Notes: generated by a model not told the origin, from the sequence alone. Positions 1-8,601 are shown, counted from the first letter of the stretch. The stretch: 64,000 nucleotides of DNA from Streptomyces sp. ICBB 8177 (GCF_003144095.1 NZ_NSKH01000002.1:507024-571023); one strand, 5' to 3'. A program made the numbers and translations.

Positions 1-34
1 GGGGCACCCGGCCCGCCCGGTCCCGGAAGAGTCT

Positions 35-52
35 TCGTGAATTTCTTCACAT
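35..52. promoter_or_regulatory. Probable Rex operator, distal site
   Basis: The sequence TCGTGAA-TTTC-TTCACAT is a near-perfect inverted repeat. It matches the Rex operator consensus TTGTGAA-N4-TTCACAA at 12 of 14 arm positions. Rex is the actinomycete NADH/NAD+ sensor that represses respiratory genes when NADH is high. The site lies about 300 bp upstream of a type II NADH dehydrogenase, a logical Rex target. A promoter next to it would give a long leader, which cannot be judged here. Confidence 0.75.
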
Positions 53-295
53 GAAGTTCCCGCCCATCGGCGCACTTTCCGAGGCCACAAGGGGTCGTTC
101 GGGCCCCAAAGCAGGGTTACGCGGCCTCAACACCCGTGTTTCAACAGGGTTGCACGGTCCCAGCGCGTCCGTCCTCTGCCCGGATCGTGGCTGCTCACGA
201 GGGTCGTTCAACGCCCGCGCGGCCCCTGGGGTTCCTGCGCCGGGCTGTGGCCTCGATCACGAAATCGCGCAGTGTAGCAGAGCCCCTGCCGAACC

Positions 296-340
296 TTGTG
301 AAGGGGCTCACGAGGGTGGCCCTAGGGCGTGCTGGATACT
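296..340 (+). promoter_or_regulatory. Proximal Rex-like site and -10 region of ndh
   Basis: TTGTGAA-GGGG-CTCACGA (296-313) keeps a perfect left Rex half-site and five of seven bases of the right half. It is followed by GATACT (335-340), a -10-like hexamer seven bases before the ATG at 348. The imperfect Rex site would cover the -35 position of this promoter, so Rex binding would block it. No Shine-Dalgarno sequence is present, so the transcript may be leaderless. Confidence 0.55.
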
Positions 341-347
341 CGAAGCC

Positions 348-1754
348 ATGAGCACCACGGAGCGTCCACGGATCCTCGTAGTAGGCGGCGGTTACGTCGG
401 CCTGTACGCGGCGCGCCGCATCCTGAAGAAGATGCGGTTCGGCGAGGCGACCGTCACGGTCGTCGACCCGCGCTCGTACATGACGTACCAGCCCTTCCTC
501 CCCGAAGCTGCGGCCGGCAGCATCTCCCCGCGCCACGTCGTGGTCCCGCTGCGACGCGTGCTGCCCAAGGCGGAGGTCCTCACCGGCCGCGTCACCTCGG
601 TCGACCAGGACCGCAAGGTGGCCGTGATCGAGCCGATCGTCGGCGAGGCGTACGAGCTGCCCTTCGACTACCTGGTCGTCGCCCTCGGCGCCGTCTCCCG
701 CACCTTCCCGATCCCGGGTCTCGCCGAGAACGGCATCGGCATGAAGGGCGTCGAGGAGGCCGTCGACCTGCGCAACCACGTGCTGGAGCAGCTCGACCTG
801 GCCGACTCCACGACCGATGAGGAGGTCCGCCGCAAGGCGCTGACCTTCGTCTTCGTCGGCGGCGGCTTCGCCGGCGCGGAGACCATCGGCGAGGTCGAGG
901 ACATGGCCCGCGACGCGTGCAAGTACTACACGAACGTCAAGCGCGAGGACATGCGGTTCATCCTCGTCGAGGCCGCCAACCGCATCCTCCCCGAGGTCGG
1001 TCCCGAGCTCGGCAAGTGGGGACTCGAGCACCTGCGCGAGCGCGGTATCGAGATCTACCTCGAGACCTCCATGACGTCGGCCGTCGACAAGCACGTGGTG
1101 CTCGCCAACGGACTCGAGGTCGACGCGTCCACCATCGTGTGGACCGCGGGCGTCAAGCCCAACCCGGCGCTGGCCAACTTCGGCCTGCCGCTCGGCCCGC
1201 GCGGCCACGTGGACACCGCGCCGACCCTCCAGGTCCAGGGCATGGACCACGTCTGGGCGGCCGGCGACAACGCCCAGGTGCCGGACCTGGCCTCGGGCGA
1301 GGGTGCCTGGTGCCCGCCGAACGCCCAGCACGCGCTGCGCCAGGCGAAGGTCCTCGGCGACAACGTGGTGTCCGGCATGCGCGGCTTCCCGCAGCACGAG
1401 TACCGCCACAAGAACATGGGCGCGGTCGCGGGCCTCGGCCTGCACAAGGGCGTCGCCCTGCTCTTCGGCAAGATCAAGCTGCGCGGCCGGCTGGCCTGGT
1501 ACTGCCACCGTGGCTACCACGGCATGGCGGTCCCGACCTTCAACCGCAAGTTCCGGGTGCTCGCCGACTGGACGCTGGCGATGTTCCTCAAGCGCGACGT
1601 GGTCGCGCTGGGCGCGCTGGAGAACCCCCGCGAGGAGTTCTACGGCGCCGCCGCCCCGGTGACCGCCGCCGCGGCCGCCAAGGCGAAGGCCAAGGCCGCC
1701 GAGCAGGCCGTCGAGGTCAAGTCCGGCGAGGCGGAGAAGGCCAAGGCCTCCTGA
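348..1754 (+). CDS. ndh: Type II NADH dehydrogenase (NDH-2)
   Basis: 468 aa flavoprotein that passes electrons from NADH to menaquinone at the inner face of the membrane without pumping protons. The FAD-binding GGGYVG motif is at residues 13-18, the NADH-binding GGGFAG motif at 171-176, and the second FAD motif AAGDNAQ at about 304-310. The C-terminal half has hydrophobic and aromatic segments (365-420) of the type that attach NDH-2 to membranes. The last 30 residues are an Ala/Lys/Glu-rich tail of low complexity. The ATG at 348 is preferred over upstream in-frame starts because the FAD fold begins directly after it and a -10-like hexamer lies seven bases before it. Two Rex-like operators upstream suggest redox control. 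Confidence 0.93.
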   Translation: MSTTERPRILVVGGGYVGLYAARRILKKMRFGEATVTVVDPRSYMTYQPFLPEAAAGSISPRHVVVPLRRVLPKAEVLTGRVTSVDQDRKVAVIEPIVGEAYELPFDYLVVALGAVSRTFPIPGLAENGIGMKGVEEAVDLRNHVLEQLDLADSTTDEEVRRKALTFVFVGGGFAGAETIGEVEDMARDACKYYTNVKREDMRFILVEAANRILPEVGPELGKWGLEHLRERGIEIYLETSMTSAVDKHVVLANGLEVDASTIVWTAGVKPNPALANFGLPLGPRGHVDTAPTLQVQGMDHVWAAGDNAQVPDLASGEGAWCPPNAQHALRQAKVLGDNVVSGMRGFPQHEYRHKNMGAVAGLGLHKGVALLFGKIKLRGRLAWYCHRGYHGMAVPTFNRKFRVLADWTLAMFLKRDVVALGALENPREEFYGAAAPVTAAAAAKAKAKAAEQAVEVKSGEAEKAKAS

Positions 1755-1800
1755 CCGCCGCAAGGGCCCGCTGAACGCGGCGGACCCGCACTACCGACGC

Positions 1801-1843
1801 CGAGGGCGTCCGCCATCCGTGGGGCGGGCGCCCTCGGCGTTTT
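1801..1843 (+). terminator. Terminator after ndh
   Basis: A 14-bp stem (1801-1814 with 1823-1836, one G-T pair) with an eight-base loop is followed by GCGTTTT. This is a good intrinsic terminator between ndh and the next gene. Confidence 0.8.
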
Positions 1844-1993
1844 CGCGGTTCTGCCATGGTGGTATGCGCTTGCCGATCCGGGACTATTGACACGCCCGAA
1901 TCAGTTCACGGTACAAGGAGTTGTTCAGCTTCAGGAGTCGCACAGGACCAGCCCCATCCGCTCGGATGACGTGCCCCTCAGGAGGTTCGCACC

Positions 1994-3313
1994 ATGGCCG
2001 ACGCCGCCGGACGGCTTGCCGCCCTCGCCGAAGGAGCCCTGGGGGCTCCGCCACCCGTCCGCGTCCGGGCCTGGGACGGCAGCGAGGCGGGCCCGCCGGA
2101 CGGCCCGGTCCTGGTGGTGCGCAACCGCCGCGCGCTGCGCCGAGTGCTGTGGAAGCCGGGCGAGTTGGGGCTCGCGCGGGCCTGGGTGGCCGGCGACCTG
2201 GACGTCGAGGGCGACCTGTACGAGGCGCTGTCCCGGATGGCGGGCCTGGTGTGGGAACGAGGCGAGGGCGCCGGGGAGGGCCGGGCCGTCGCCGCGCTGT
2301 TCGCGGTACGGGTCCTGCGCGATCCGGAGATCCGCAGGCTCGCCCGTGAGGCGCTGACGCTCGCCGGGCCCGGGCTGCCGCCCGCGCCGCCGCCCGAGGA
2401 GGCACCGCGCCGTGGCGGCGCCCGGCACAGCCTCAGCCGCGACCGGGACGCGATCCACCACCACTACGACGTCGGCAACGCCTTCTACGAGCACGTGCTC
2501 GGGCCCTCGATGGTCTACTCGTGCGCGTACTGGAAACCCGCCGCGGGCACGCTGGAGCAGGCGCAGGAGGCCAAACTCGACCTGGTCTGCCGCAAGTTGG
2601 CGCTCCGCGAGGGGCAGCGGCTGCTGGACGTGGGCTGCGGCTGGGGCTCGATGGTGCTGCACGCCGCGCGGCACTACGGGGTGCGGGCGGTCGGCATCAC
2701 CCTGTCCTCCGAGCAGGCCGCGTACGCCCGCAAGCGGGTCGCGGAGGAAGGGCTGACCGACCGGATCGAGATCCGCGTCCAGGACTACCGCCGGGTCGCG
2801 GACGGCCCCTACGACGCGATCTCGTCCATCGGAATGGCCGAACACGTGGGCTCCGCGCGGTACCTGGAGTACGCGCGCACGCTGTACGGGCTGCTGGCGC
2901 CGGGGGGCAGGCTGCTCAACCACCAGATCGCACGGCGGCCGCTGGCACACGAGGAGGCGTACCGCGTCGACGAGTTCATCGACCGCTACGTCTTCCCCGA
3001 CGGGGAACTGGCGCCGGTCGGCACGACGGTGTCGCTGCTGGAGCAGGCGGGGTTCGAGGTGCGCGACCTCGAATCGCTGCGGGAGCACTACGCGTTGACG
3101 CTGCGGCGGTGGGTGGCGAACCTGGAGGACCACTGGGACGAGGCGGTGCGCCTCACCTCCCCCGGCCGGGCCCGCGTCTGGCGCCTCTACATGGCCGCCT
3201 CCGCCCTCGCCTTCGAACGCAACCGCATCGGAGTCAACCAGGTCCTCGCCATCCGCCCGGGCCCGGACGGGGCGTCGGGGATGGGGCGAACGCGGGGGGA
3301 GTGGACGGAGTAG
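1994..3313 (+). CDS. Cyclopropane-fatty-acyl-phospholipid synthase-like methyltransferase
   Basis: 439 aa SAM-dependent enzyme of the CFA/mycolic acid cyclopropane synthase family, which modifies unsaturated acyl chains of membrane phospholipids. The SAM-binding motif LDVGCGWGS is at 211-219. The family block IHHHYDVGNAFY is at 154-165, SMVYSCAYW at 172-180 and RYVFPDGEL at 331-339. The N-terminal 140 residues are a separate domain, as in full-length CFA synthases. The ATG at 1994 has a strong ribosome site (CAGGAGG, 8 bases upstream). It stands alone with a terminator before it and a convergent ABC operon after it. The exact product (cyclopropane or methyl branch) cannot be told from the sequence. 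Confidence 0.88.
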   Translation: MADAAGRLAALAEGALGAPPPVRVRAWDGSEAGPPDGPVLVVRNRRALRRVLWKPGELGLARAWVAGDLDVEGDLYEALSRMAGLVWERGEGAGEGRAVAALFAVRVLRDPEIRRLAREALTLAGPGLPPAPPPEEAPRRGGARHSLSRDRDAIHHHYDVGNAFYEHVLGPSMVYSCAYWKPAAGTLEQAQEAKLDLVCRKLALREGQRLLDVGCGWGSMVLHAARHYGVRAVGITLSSEQAAYARKRVAEEGLTDRIEIRVQDYRRVADGPYDAISSIGMAEHVGSARYLEYARTLYGLLAPGGRLLNHQIARRPLAHEEAYRVDEFIDRYVFPDGELAPVGTTVSLLEQAGFEVRDLESLREHYALTLRRWVANLEDHWDEAVRLTSPGRARVWRLYMAASALAFERNRIGVNQVLAIRPGPDGASGMGRTRGEWTE

Positions 3314-3322
3314 TCCCCGCTG

Positions 3323-3552
3323 CGGCGGCTCGTTCACGTGGGGACCGTTTTCCCGCCTGCCCGCGCATGGGGTGAGCGGGGCGGGCCGGCCTGGTTCGGG
3401 GTGCGCGGCTCGTTCGTGTGCGGGCCGTTTTCCCACCCACCCGCCCATGGGATGCGTGGGCGGGCGGGGCCGAGTGTGAGCGGGGCGGCTTGCCCGATTC
3501 GGGGTCTGCGGCTCGCTCGTCTGCGGACCGTTTTCCCATCCGCCCTCATTGG
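3323..3552. repeat. Three degenerate copies of an intergenic repeat
   Basis: The 397-bp gap between two convergent genes holds three copies of a module that starts GCGGCTCGTTC and continues GGRCCGTTTTCCC then CC-rich sequence ending near CATGG. Copies begin near 3323, 3403 and 3508. The first two are followed by a related TGAGCGGGGCGG and TTCGGGGT spacer, and the third is partial. No ORF explains them. The remainder of the gap up to 3662 shows nothing I recognise. Confidence 0.6.
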
Positions 3553-3662
3553 CCTCTGGACGAAGCGGAGTTGGGAGGCGCGGAGGCGGGTTGGTGCGGC
3601 GCGTCGGACTGGCGGGTCCTGCGCCGGGGGCTGGGGCCCGTACCCCCACCGGGGGAAAGGGC

Positions 3663-3701
3663 GGGTGGGTGGGGGAGAACAAGCTCAACCCCCACCCACC
3701 C
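3663..3701 (-). terminator. Terminator after the ABC permease gene
   Basis: A perfect 13-bp stem (3663-3675 with 3689-3701) sits just downstream of the stop codon of the minus-strand permease gene. There is no long T run, as is common in Streptomyces. Confidence 0.7.
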
Positions 3702-3710
3702 CGCGTCCCC

Positions 3711-6260
3711 CTACTCCGTCTTGATCGACTCCAGGATGTCCATCCGCCCCGCCCGCCGTGCGGGCCAGGCCGCTGCCAGGAGGCCCACCATGGCCGCCAG
3801 GGCCAGGAAGACCGCGATCCGGGTCCAGGGGAGGACCATCGCGTAGCCGGGGACGCTGCCGGAGATGGACTCGCCGGTCGCCCAGGCCACGAACAGGCCC
3901 AGGACGATGCCCGTCGCCGCGCCGAACAGCGAGATCACGACCGCCTCCAGGCGGATCATGCCCTTCACCCGGCGCCGGTCGAGGCCGACCGCCCGCAGCA
4001 TGCCGATCTCCCGCCTGCGTTCGAAGACCGACATCGCGAGGGTGTTGACGACCCCGAGGACCGCGATGACCAGCGACATGCCCAGTAGCCCGTACAGGAT
4101 CGACAGCATGTCGTTGACCATGCCGCCGAACTTGTCGCGGATGCCCTGCTGGTCCATGACGGAGATCGCCGGGTTGTCGCCCAGCGCGTCGGTGATGGCC
4201 TGGCTGGTCGCCGCGCTCGCGCCGTTCGCCGTCCTGACCAGGACGACCTGGATCTCCGGCTTCGTGACGTGCGGCGCCAGCATCGACCGCGGCATGACCA
4301 CGTCGGACAGCGCGAGGTTGTCGCCGTAGGTGCCGCCGACCGTGACCTCGGCGTGCGTGCCGTCCGGGTAGTCGGCCTGGACGGTGTCGCCGACCTTCCA
4401 GCCGTGCTCCTCGGCCACCTTGTCCTGGACCAGCACCTTCCCCTGCGCCAGCGCCGAGCGCGAGCCGGTCACCGTGTCGATGCGCACGGTGCGGGTGAGG
4501 CCGCCCGGGTCGGCGGCGGTCACGGCGGTGAAGTGGCCGTCGAGCGTGAAGTCCGCGTGCTGCACGGCCGTCGCGTCGGTCACGCCGGGCACCTTGGCGA
4601 TCTCCCGGGCCACCGAGCCGTCCAGCGGCGTCCCGTTGGCCATCTGGACCATGTAGTCCGCGGAGAGGTTGTCCACCGTGGTCTTGTCGATCGCCCGGCC
4701 CAGCGACAGCCCGAGCACCGTCATCCCGGTGATCAGGGACAGGCCGATGGCCAGGGCGGACGCGGTGGCCGCGGTGCGGCGCGGGTTGCGGCGGGCGTTG
4801 CGCGCGGCGAGGTTGCCCGAGACCCCGAACACCCGCGCCAGCAGCGGCCGCACGGCGGCGATCACCGGCTGCGACAGCAGTGGCGTCAGCACGATCACGC
4901 CGGTCAGCAGCACGGCAGCGCCGCCGCCGACCGTCCAGCGGCCGCCCGAGCCGCCCCTGGCGCCGCCCGTCAGCACCATCGCCACGCCCACGGCGGTCAG
5001 CAGGCCGCCGAAGCTGTTGCGCAGCACCAGGGACTTGGTGGGCGCGGGCAGGTCCGCGCTGCTCATCGCGGCGACCGGCGGGATCTTCGCGGCCCGGCGG
5101 GCCGGCAGCCACGCGGCGAGGACGGTGATCAGCACGCCCACCGCGAACGCCACGACCACCGTGGACGGCGCGACGACCAGCGGTCCGCCCGGCACCTTGG
5201 CGCCGAACGAGGACATCGCGGAGCGCAGCGCCACCGCGATGCCGACGCCGGCCACGAAGCCGCCCGCCGACGCGGCGACACCGACGACCAGTGCCTCGGT
5301 CAGCACAGAGCGGGTGATCTGGCGGCGGCTCGCGCCGAGCGCCCGCATCAGGGCGAGTTCCCTGGTGCGCTGGGCGACCAGCATGGTGAAGGTGTTGGCG
5401 ATCAGGAAGACGCCGACGAACAGCGCGATGCCCGCGAAGGCGAGCAGCATGGTGCTCAGCGAGCTGAACTGGTGCTCGATGTCCTTCGACTGCTGGTCGG
5501 CGAGCTGCTGACCGGTCTGCGCGACGGCGCTGGAGTCCTTCGGCAGCAGTGGGGTGATCTCGTTCAGCAGCGTGTTCTGGGAGGCGCCCGGCTTCGCGGT
5601 GACGGTGACGTCCTTGAAGTGGTCCGGTGCCAGGTAGAGGGACTGCGCGCTCGCGGTGTCGAAGAGCACCAGCGAGCCGCCCGCGCTCACCGAGCCGTCG
5701 TCGGTGGTGAACACGCCGGTGACGGTGTACGTGCGCACGGGCCCGTTGGTGGCGACGCGGGCGGTGGAGCCGACGTGGAAGCCGCCCTTGCGCGCGGTGT
5801 CCTGGTCGAGCGCGATCTGCCCGGCGCGGGTCGGCCCGGTGCCGGAGACGAAGGCGTAGCGCGGGTCCTTGCCGTCCTTGCCGGGGGCGAAGTTGGCGCC
5901 GGTGTTGGACCAGCCGTTGCCGATCAGCTTGCCCTTGGCGTCGGCGACGCCCGCGAAGCCGTCCACCCGGCCGGTGGCCGTCGCGACGCCGGGCAGCGCG
6001 GCGATGTGCTGGACGGTGGCCGCGCTGACGCCCAGGTCGCGGTGCCCGTCGCCGCCGGAGCCGTCCGGGTCGGGGTAACTGGTGATGCCGACGGCGGTGT
6101 CGGCGTAGCTGGTGGCGGCCTGGTTCTTGTAGGCGGTGCCGATGGTGTCGGTGAAGACCAGGGTGCCGGAGACGAAGGCCACGCCGAGCAGTACGGCGAG
6201 CAGGGTCATCAGCAGCCTGGCCTTGTGCGCGAAGACGTTGCGCACGGCGGTACGGAACAT
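3711..6260 (-). CDS. ABC transporter permease, MacB/FtsX type
   Basis: 849 aa membrane protein. The N-terminal transmembrane segment (about 16-37) is followed by a large extracytoplasmic domain, three or more helices around 255-420 (first FtsX domain), a second helix (about 480-500), a second extracytoplasmic domain, and a second FtsX domain near 720-835. This duplicated FtsX plan is typical of actinomycete exporters of lipids or peptides. The ATG at 6260 starts the MFRTAV sequence typical of the family. An 80-bp gap separates it from the upstream ATPase gene, with which it forms an operon. The substrate is unknown. Longer in-frame readings towards 7172 are antisense artefacts of the ATPase region. 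Confidence 0.9.
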   Translation of the reverse strand: MFRTAVRNVFAHKARLLMTLLAVLLGVAFVSGTLVFTDTIGTAYKNQAATSYADTAVGITSYPDPDGSGGDGHRDLGVSAATVQHIAALPGVATATGRVDGFAGVADAKGKLIGNGWSNTGANFAPGKDGKDPRYAFVSGTGPTRAGQIALDQDTARKGGFHVGSTARVATNGPVRTYTVTGVFTTDDGSVSAGGSLVLFDTASAQSLYLAPDHFKDVTVTAKPGASQNTLLNEITPLLPKDSSAVAQTGQQLADQQSKDIEHQFSSLSTMLLAFAGIALFVGVFLIANTFTMLVAQRTRELALMRALGASRRQITRSVLTEALVVGVAASAGGFVAGVGIAVALRSAMSSFGAKVPGGPLVVAPSTVVVAFAVGVLITVLAAWLPARRAAKIPPVAAMSSADLPAPTKSLVLRNSFGGLLTAVGVAMVLTGGARGGSGGRWTVGGGAAVLLTGVIVLTPLLSQPVIAAVRPLLARVFGVSGNLAARNARRNPRRTAATASALAIGLSLITGMTVLGLSLGRAIDKTTVDNLSADYMVQMANGTPLDGSVAREIAKVPGVTDATAVQHADFTLDGHFTAVTAADPGGLTRTVRIDTVTGSRSALAQGKVLVQDKVAEEHGWKVGDTVQADYPDGTHAEVTVGGTYGDNLALSDVVMPRSMLAPHVTKPEIQVVLVRTANGASAATSQAITDALGDNPAISVMDQQGIRDKFGGMVNDMLSILYGLLGMSLVIAVLGVVNTLAMSVFERRREIGMLRAVGLDRRRVKGMIRLEAVVISLFGAATGIVLGLFVAWATGESISGSVPGYAMVLPWTRIAVFLALAAMVGLLAAAWPARRAGRMDILESIKTE

Positions 6261-6343
6261 GTGGCGGGTCCTGGGGCTGGAAGGTGAAACGGTTCGGCGC
6301 GAGGTCGTCGCGGGGCGGGCGGCGCGTCGGGCGGCGCCGGGCG

Positions 6344-7129
6344 TCAGCTGGTGCGGCCCTTGGCGTCGAAGCGCTTCATCAGGTCCAGGACGGCGTCCGC
6401 GGTGGGGGAGCGCAGCTCGTCGACGAGGCGGCCGTCGGCGAGGAAGACGACGCGATCGGCGTACGAGGCGGCCACCGCGTCGTGGGTGACCATCACCACG
6501 GTCTGGCCCAGCTCGCGCACCGAGTTGCGCAGGAAGCCCAGGACTTCGGCGCCGGAGCGGGAGTCGAGGTTGCCGGTCGGTTCGTCGGCGAAGATGATCT
6601 CCGGCTGGGCGGCGAGCGCGCGGGCGACCGCGACGCGCTGCTGCTGGCCGCCGGACAACTGGGCCGGGCGGTGCTTGAGGCGCCCCGACAGGCCGACCGT
6701 CTCGATGACGTTGTCCAGCCAGGCCTTGTCGGGCCTGCGGCCCGCGATGTCCATCGGGAGGGTGATGTTCTCCAGGGCGGTCAGCGTCGGCAGCAGGTTG
6801 AACGCCTGGAAGACGAAGCCGACCTTGTCCCTGCGCAGCCGGGTGAGCTGCTTGTCCTTGAGCGACGACAGCTCGGTGTCGCCTATCCGGGCCGAGCCGG
6901 AGGAGACCGAGTCCAGTCCGGCCATGCAGTGCATCAGCGTGGACTTGCCGGAACCCGACGGACCCATGATCGCGGTGAACTCGCCCCGGCGGAACTCGGT
7001 GGAGACCCGGTCCAGGGCGACCACGCGGGTCTCGCCCTGCCCGTAGACCTTGCTGAGGTCCGTCGCGCTCGCCGCCACCGCGGCGGCACGCTGGCCGGTA
7101 CGGGTGCCGGAGGGGGTGGAGGTGGTCAC
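6344..7129 (-). CDS. ABC transporter ATP-binding protein, MacB/LolD type
   Basis: 261 aa ATPase partner of the downstream FtsX-type permease. Walker A GPSGSGKST is at 56-64, the Q-loop at Q108, signature LSGGQ at 158-162, Walker B IIFADE at 178-183 and the switch His at 216. These are complete, so the ATPase should be active. The start is GTG at 7129, with GGAGAG about 7 bases upstream. Alternative methionine starts are far inside the fold. It is the first gene of a two-gene operon. No regulator sits beside it. Confidence 0.93.
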   Translation of the reverse strand: MTTSTPSGTRTGQRAAAVAASATDLSKVYGQGETRVVALDRVSTEFRRGEFTAIMGPSGSGKSTLMHCMAGLDSVSSGSARIGDTELSSLKDKQLTRLRRDKVGFVFQAFNLLPTLTALENITLPMDIAGRRPDKAWLDNVIETVGLSGRLKHRPAQLSGGQQQRVAVARALAAQPEIIFADEPTGNLDSRSGAEVLGFLRNSVRELGQTVVMVTHDAVAASYADRVVFLADGRLVDELRSPTADAVLDLMKRFDAKGRTS

Positions 7130-7484
7130 GGGTGGCTCTCCTGCCTGTCGGGCCGGTGGACGATGGGATCAATCCTCCCGGCCGGACGGCACCGCAGGAT
7201 CAGCCCGTGTCCTGGTTCCGGCGACAGTCTCGGGAGGTACGCGTTCGCCTCGGGTCATCCTCAGGTATGACGCGGGTGCGAAGGCGTAGGACGGTGTGCG
7301 GGGGCGCGGGGAAGGTGGTGCTTCCCGGGTGTTTCGCGCGGTGCGCGCGGTCGGACCGGCGGGGGCCGCTCGGGGAGGGTCGGCGAATTCCCGTCATTCG
7401 CCCCGGGCGTGATCCCCGGTACCGACGGCGCGTGGAACACGAATGCGCGCCGGTCCGGATAAGTACCAGGGCAATCGCCCGGTT

Positions 7485-7566
7485 CTGACGGGGCGTCAGC
7501 TGGCCCTAAAATCAGACAACATGGGGTCGACTTTCACCTGTTCGGAGGCTGAATCCGGGCTAGGAT
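7485..7566 (+). promoter_or_regulatory. bldA promoter region with palindrome
   Basis: Two possible promoters precede the tRNA. The distal one is CTGACG (7485-7490), 16 bp, TAAAAT (7507-7512). Its -35 box is half of the inverted repeat CTGACG-GGG-CGTCAG (7485-7499). The proximal one has TAGGAT (7561-7566) with a weak -35 (TGTTCG, 7539-7544). The rest of the interval 7130-7484 holds nothing I recognise. Confidence 0.5.
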
Positions 7567-7616
7567 TCCGCTGCCCCCTGTGGCCTCCCGCTGCCTTCGC
7601 GCGGGTCGCGTGGCCT

Positions 7617-7698
7617 GCCCGGATGGTGGAATGCAGACACGGTGAGCTTAAACCTCACTGGCCTTCGGGTCGTGCCGGTTCAAGTCCGGCTCCGGGCA
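7617..7698 (+). tRNA. bldA: tRNA-Leu (anticodon TAA), bldA
   Basis: Class II tRNA. The acceptor stem is GCCCGGA (7617-7623) with TCCGGGC (7691-7697), discriminator A at 7698 and no encoded CCA. The anticodon stem is TGAG/CTCA around the loop CTTAAAC, giving anticodon TAA, which reads UUA. The long variable arm is GGCC-TTCG-GGTC, and the T arm contains GGTTCAAGTCC. In Streptomyces this single tRNA reads the rare UUA codon and gates aerial growth and antibiotic genes. The body matches the bldA sequence as I remember it. Confidence 0.95.
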
Positions 7699-7702
7699 CT
7701 TC

Positions 7703-7732
7703 CCTTCGACTGCGGATGACCGCAGGAGAAGG
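7703..7732 (+). terminator. Terminator after bldA
   Basis: The stem CTGCGG-ATGA-CCGCAG (7710-7725) is extended by CCTTC/GAAGG outer arms and begins five bases after the mature tRNA 3' end. A short T-rich stretch follows at about 7740. Confidence 0.65.
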
Positions 7733-7852
7733 TCGGCCGGTTTCTTGTCCATTATTCAATTAGTGGCCGCAGTGCTTTTACGCGCTTATGGCGATCGGTC
7801 CACGTCGCCTTCTCCGGCGGCCACCCCCCTCCTGCGATCGCCCGCGACACGG

Positions 7853-7901
7853 CGACGGGCCCCCGGGGCGGCGGCGGTTTGCCGCTCCCGAGGGCCCGTC
7901 G
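7853..7901 (-). terminator. Terminator after the DUF4287 gene
   Basis: Perfect 10-bp outer arms (7853-7862 with 7892-7901) and an inner GC-rich stem lie 20 bp beyond the stop codon of the minus-strand gene at 7922. Confidence 0.65.
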
Positions 7902-7921
7902 AAGCGGCCCGGGAGTGTGGA

Positions 7922-8158
7922 TCACAGCAGTTTGCGGGCGGCCCGGCGCAGGTCGTACTCGTGGACGATCGCCTTGGCGTGACCGTAGGAGAGCCCTTCG
8001 TGCTCCCTGCGGAGCCAGTTCACCTTCTCGTCGAAGCGGAGGAGCGCGGGGCCCTCGTCGAGGGCGTGGAGCCAGTCGCCGACCTCGCGGCCGGTGCACT
8101 GGGGGATGCGGGAGAGCAGGTTCCGGTGGGTTTCCTCGGAGAAGGTCATTTGGGACAT
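7922..8158 (-). CDS. DUF4287 family small protein
   Basis: 78 aa. The N-terminal part MTFSEETHRNLLSRIP and the C-terminal GHAKAIVHEYDLRRA resemble the short DUF4287 proteins widespread in Streptomyces, whose function is not known. It is soluble, with no signal peptide or membrane segment. The ATG at 8158 is chosen because GGAGG lies eight bases upstream. It is transcribed alone, towards bldA, and ends before a strong hairpin. Confidence 0.8.
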   Translation of the reverse strand: MSQMTFSEETHRNLLSRIPQCTGREVGDWLHALDEGPALLRFDEKVNWLRREHEGLSYGHAKAIVHEYDLRRAARKLL

Positions 8159-8265
8159 CGGCGCCTCCGGTGTGCGTTCCGTTACCCCACCGTGCCCTAG
8201 TGGTTGGGCGTTGGCAACCGTCCCAGGCGTGCGGCGGCCGGCATGCGCCCGTATAAGGTCGCCCC

Positions 8266-8583
8266 ATGTCCGACCGCACGCCCCTGGACGCCGCCGTGGA
8301 GCGGCTGGCCGACCGCTTCCGTGCCCTGCCGGCCAGCCGCCTGACCCGGGTCGCGGCCGACGGCCTCACCCTGGTCCGGGAGCTGTCGACCGCCGCTCAA
8401 CGGCTCGAACGCCCCGGTGCGCGGCCGTTGTTGCCGCCGGACGACGGGATGTACGTGATCGGCGACCAGCTCGCGGTCGTTGGCCACGACCTGGCCGCGG
8501 CGCTGGCCGAGGCGGGGGACGAGGGCGACGAGGTGCTCGACTGGGCGCTGCGGAAGGTGGCGGAGCTCGACCGCCGGTTGTGA
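8266..8583 (+). CDS. Conserved hypothetical protein
   Basis: 105 aa, mostly helical and acidic, with no signal peptide or membrane segment. I do not recognise a named domain. The ATG at 8266 has no Shine-Dalgarno sequence, but TAAGGT at 8254-8259 ends six bases before it, as expected for a leaderless message. It converges on the gene at 8602 with only 18 bp between, and there is no room for a separate terminator. Confidence 0.7.
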   Translation: MSDRTPLDAAVERLADRFRALPASRLTRVAADGLTLVRELSTAAQRLERPGARPLLPPDDGMYVIGDQLAVVGHDLAAALAEAGDEGDEVLDWALRKVAELDRRL

Positions 8584-8601
8584 CCGCTCCCGGCTACCGG
8601 A

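Noticed and set aside
195-1763. Long minus-strand frame opposite ndh
   Set aside because: Arg/Gly/Leu/Asp-rich translation without motifs; it mirrors the plus-strand codon pattern of high-GC DNA. Similar antisense frames at 4269-6287, 9801-11060, 16583-18517, 36167-38110 and 44856-46289 were dismissed for the same reason.
3323-3552. CRISPR array
   Set aside because: Three copies only, unequal lengths, diverged repeats and no cas genes.
7752-8369. Minus-strand 205-aa frame near bldA
   Set aside because: Overlaps the well-supported DUF4287 gene and has shadow-type composition.
7617-8600. tRNA-associated integration site
   Set aside because: I looked for an integrase, an att repeat of the tRNA 3' end and phage genes beside bldA; none are present.
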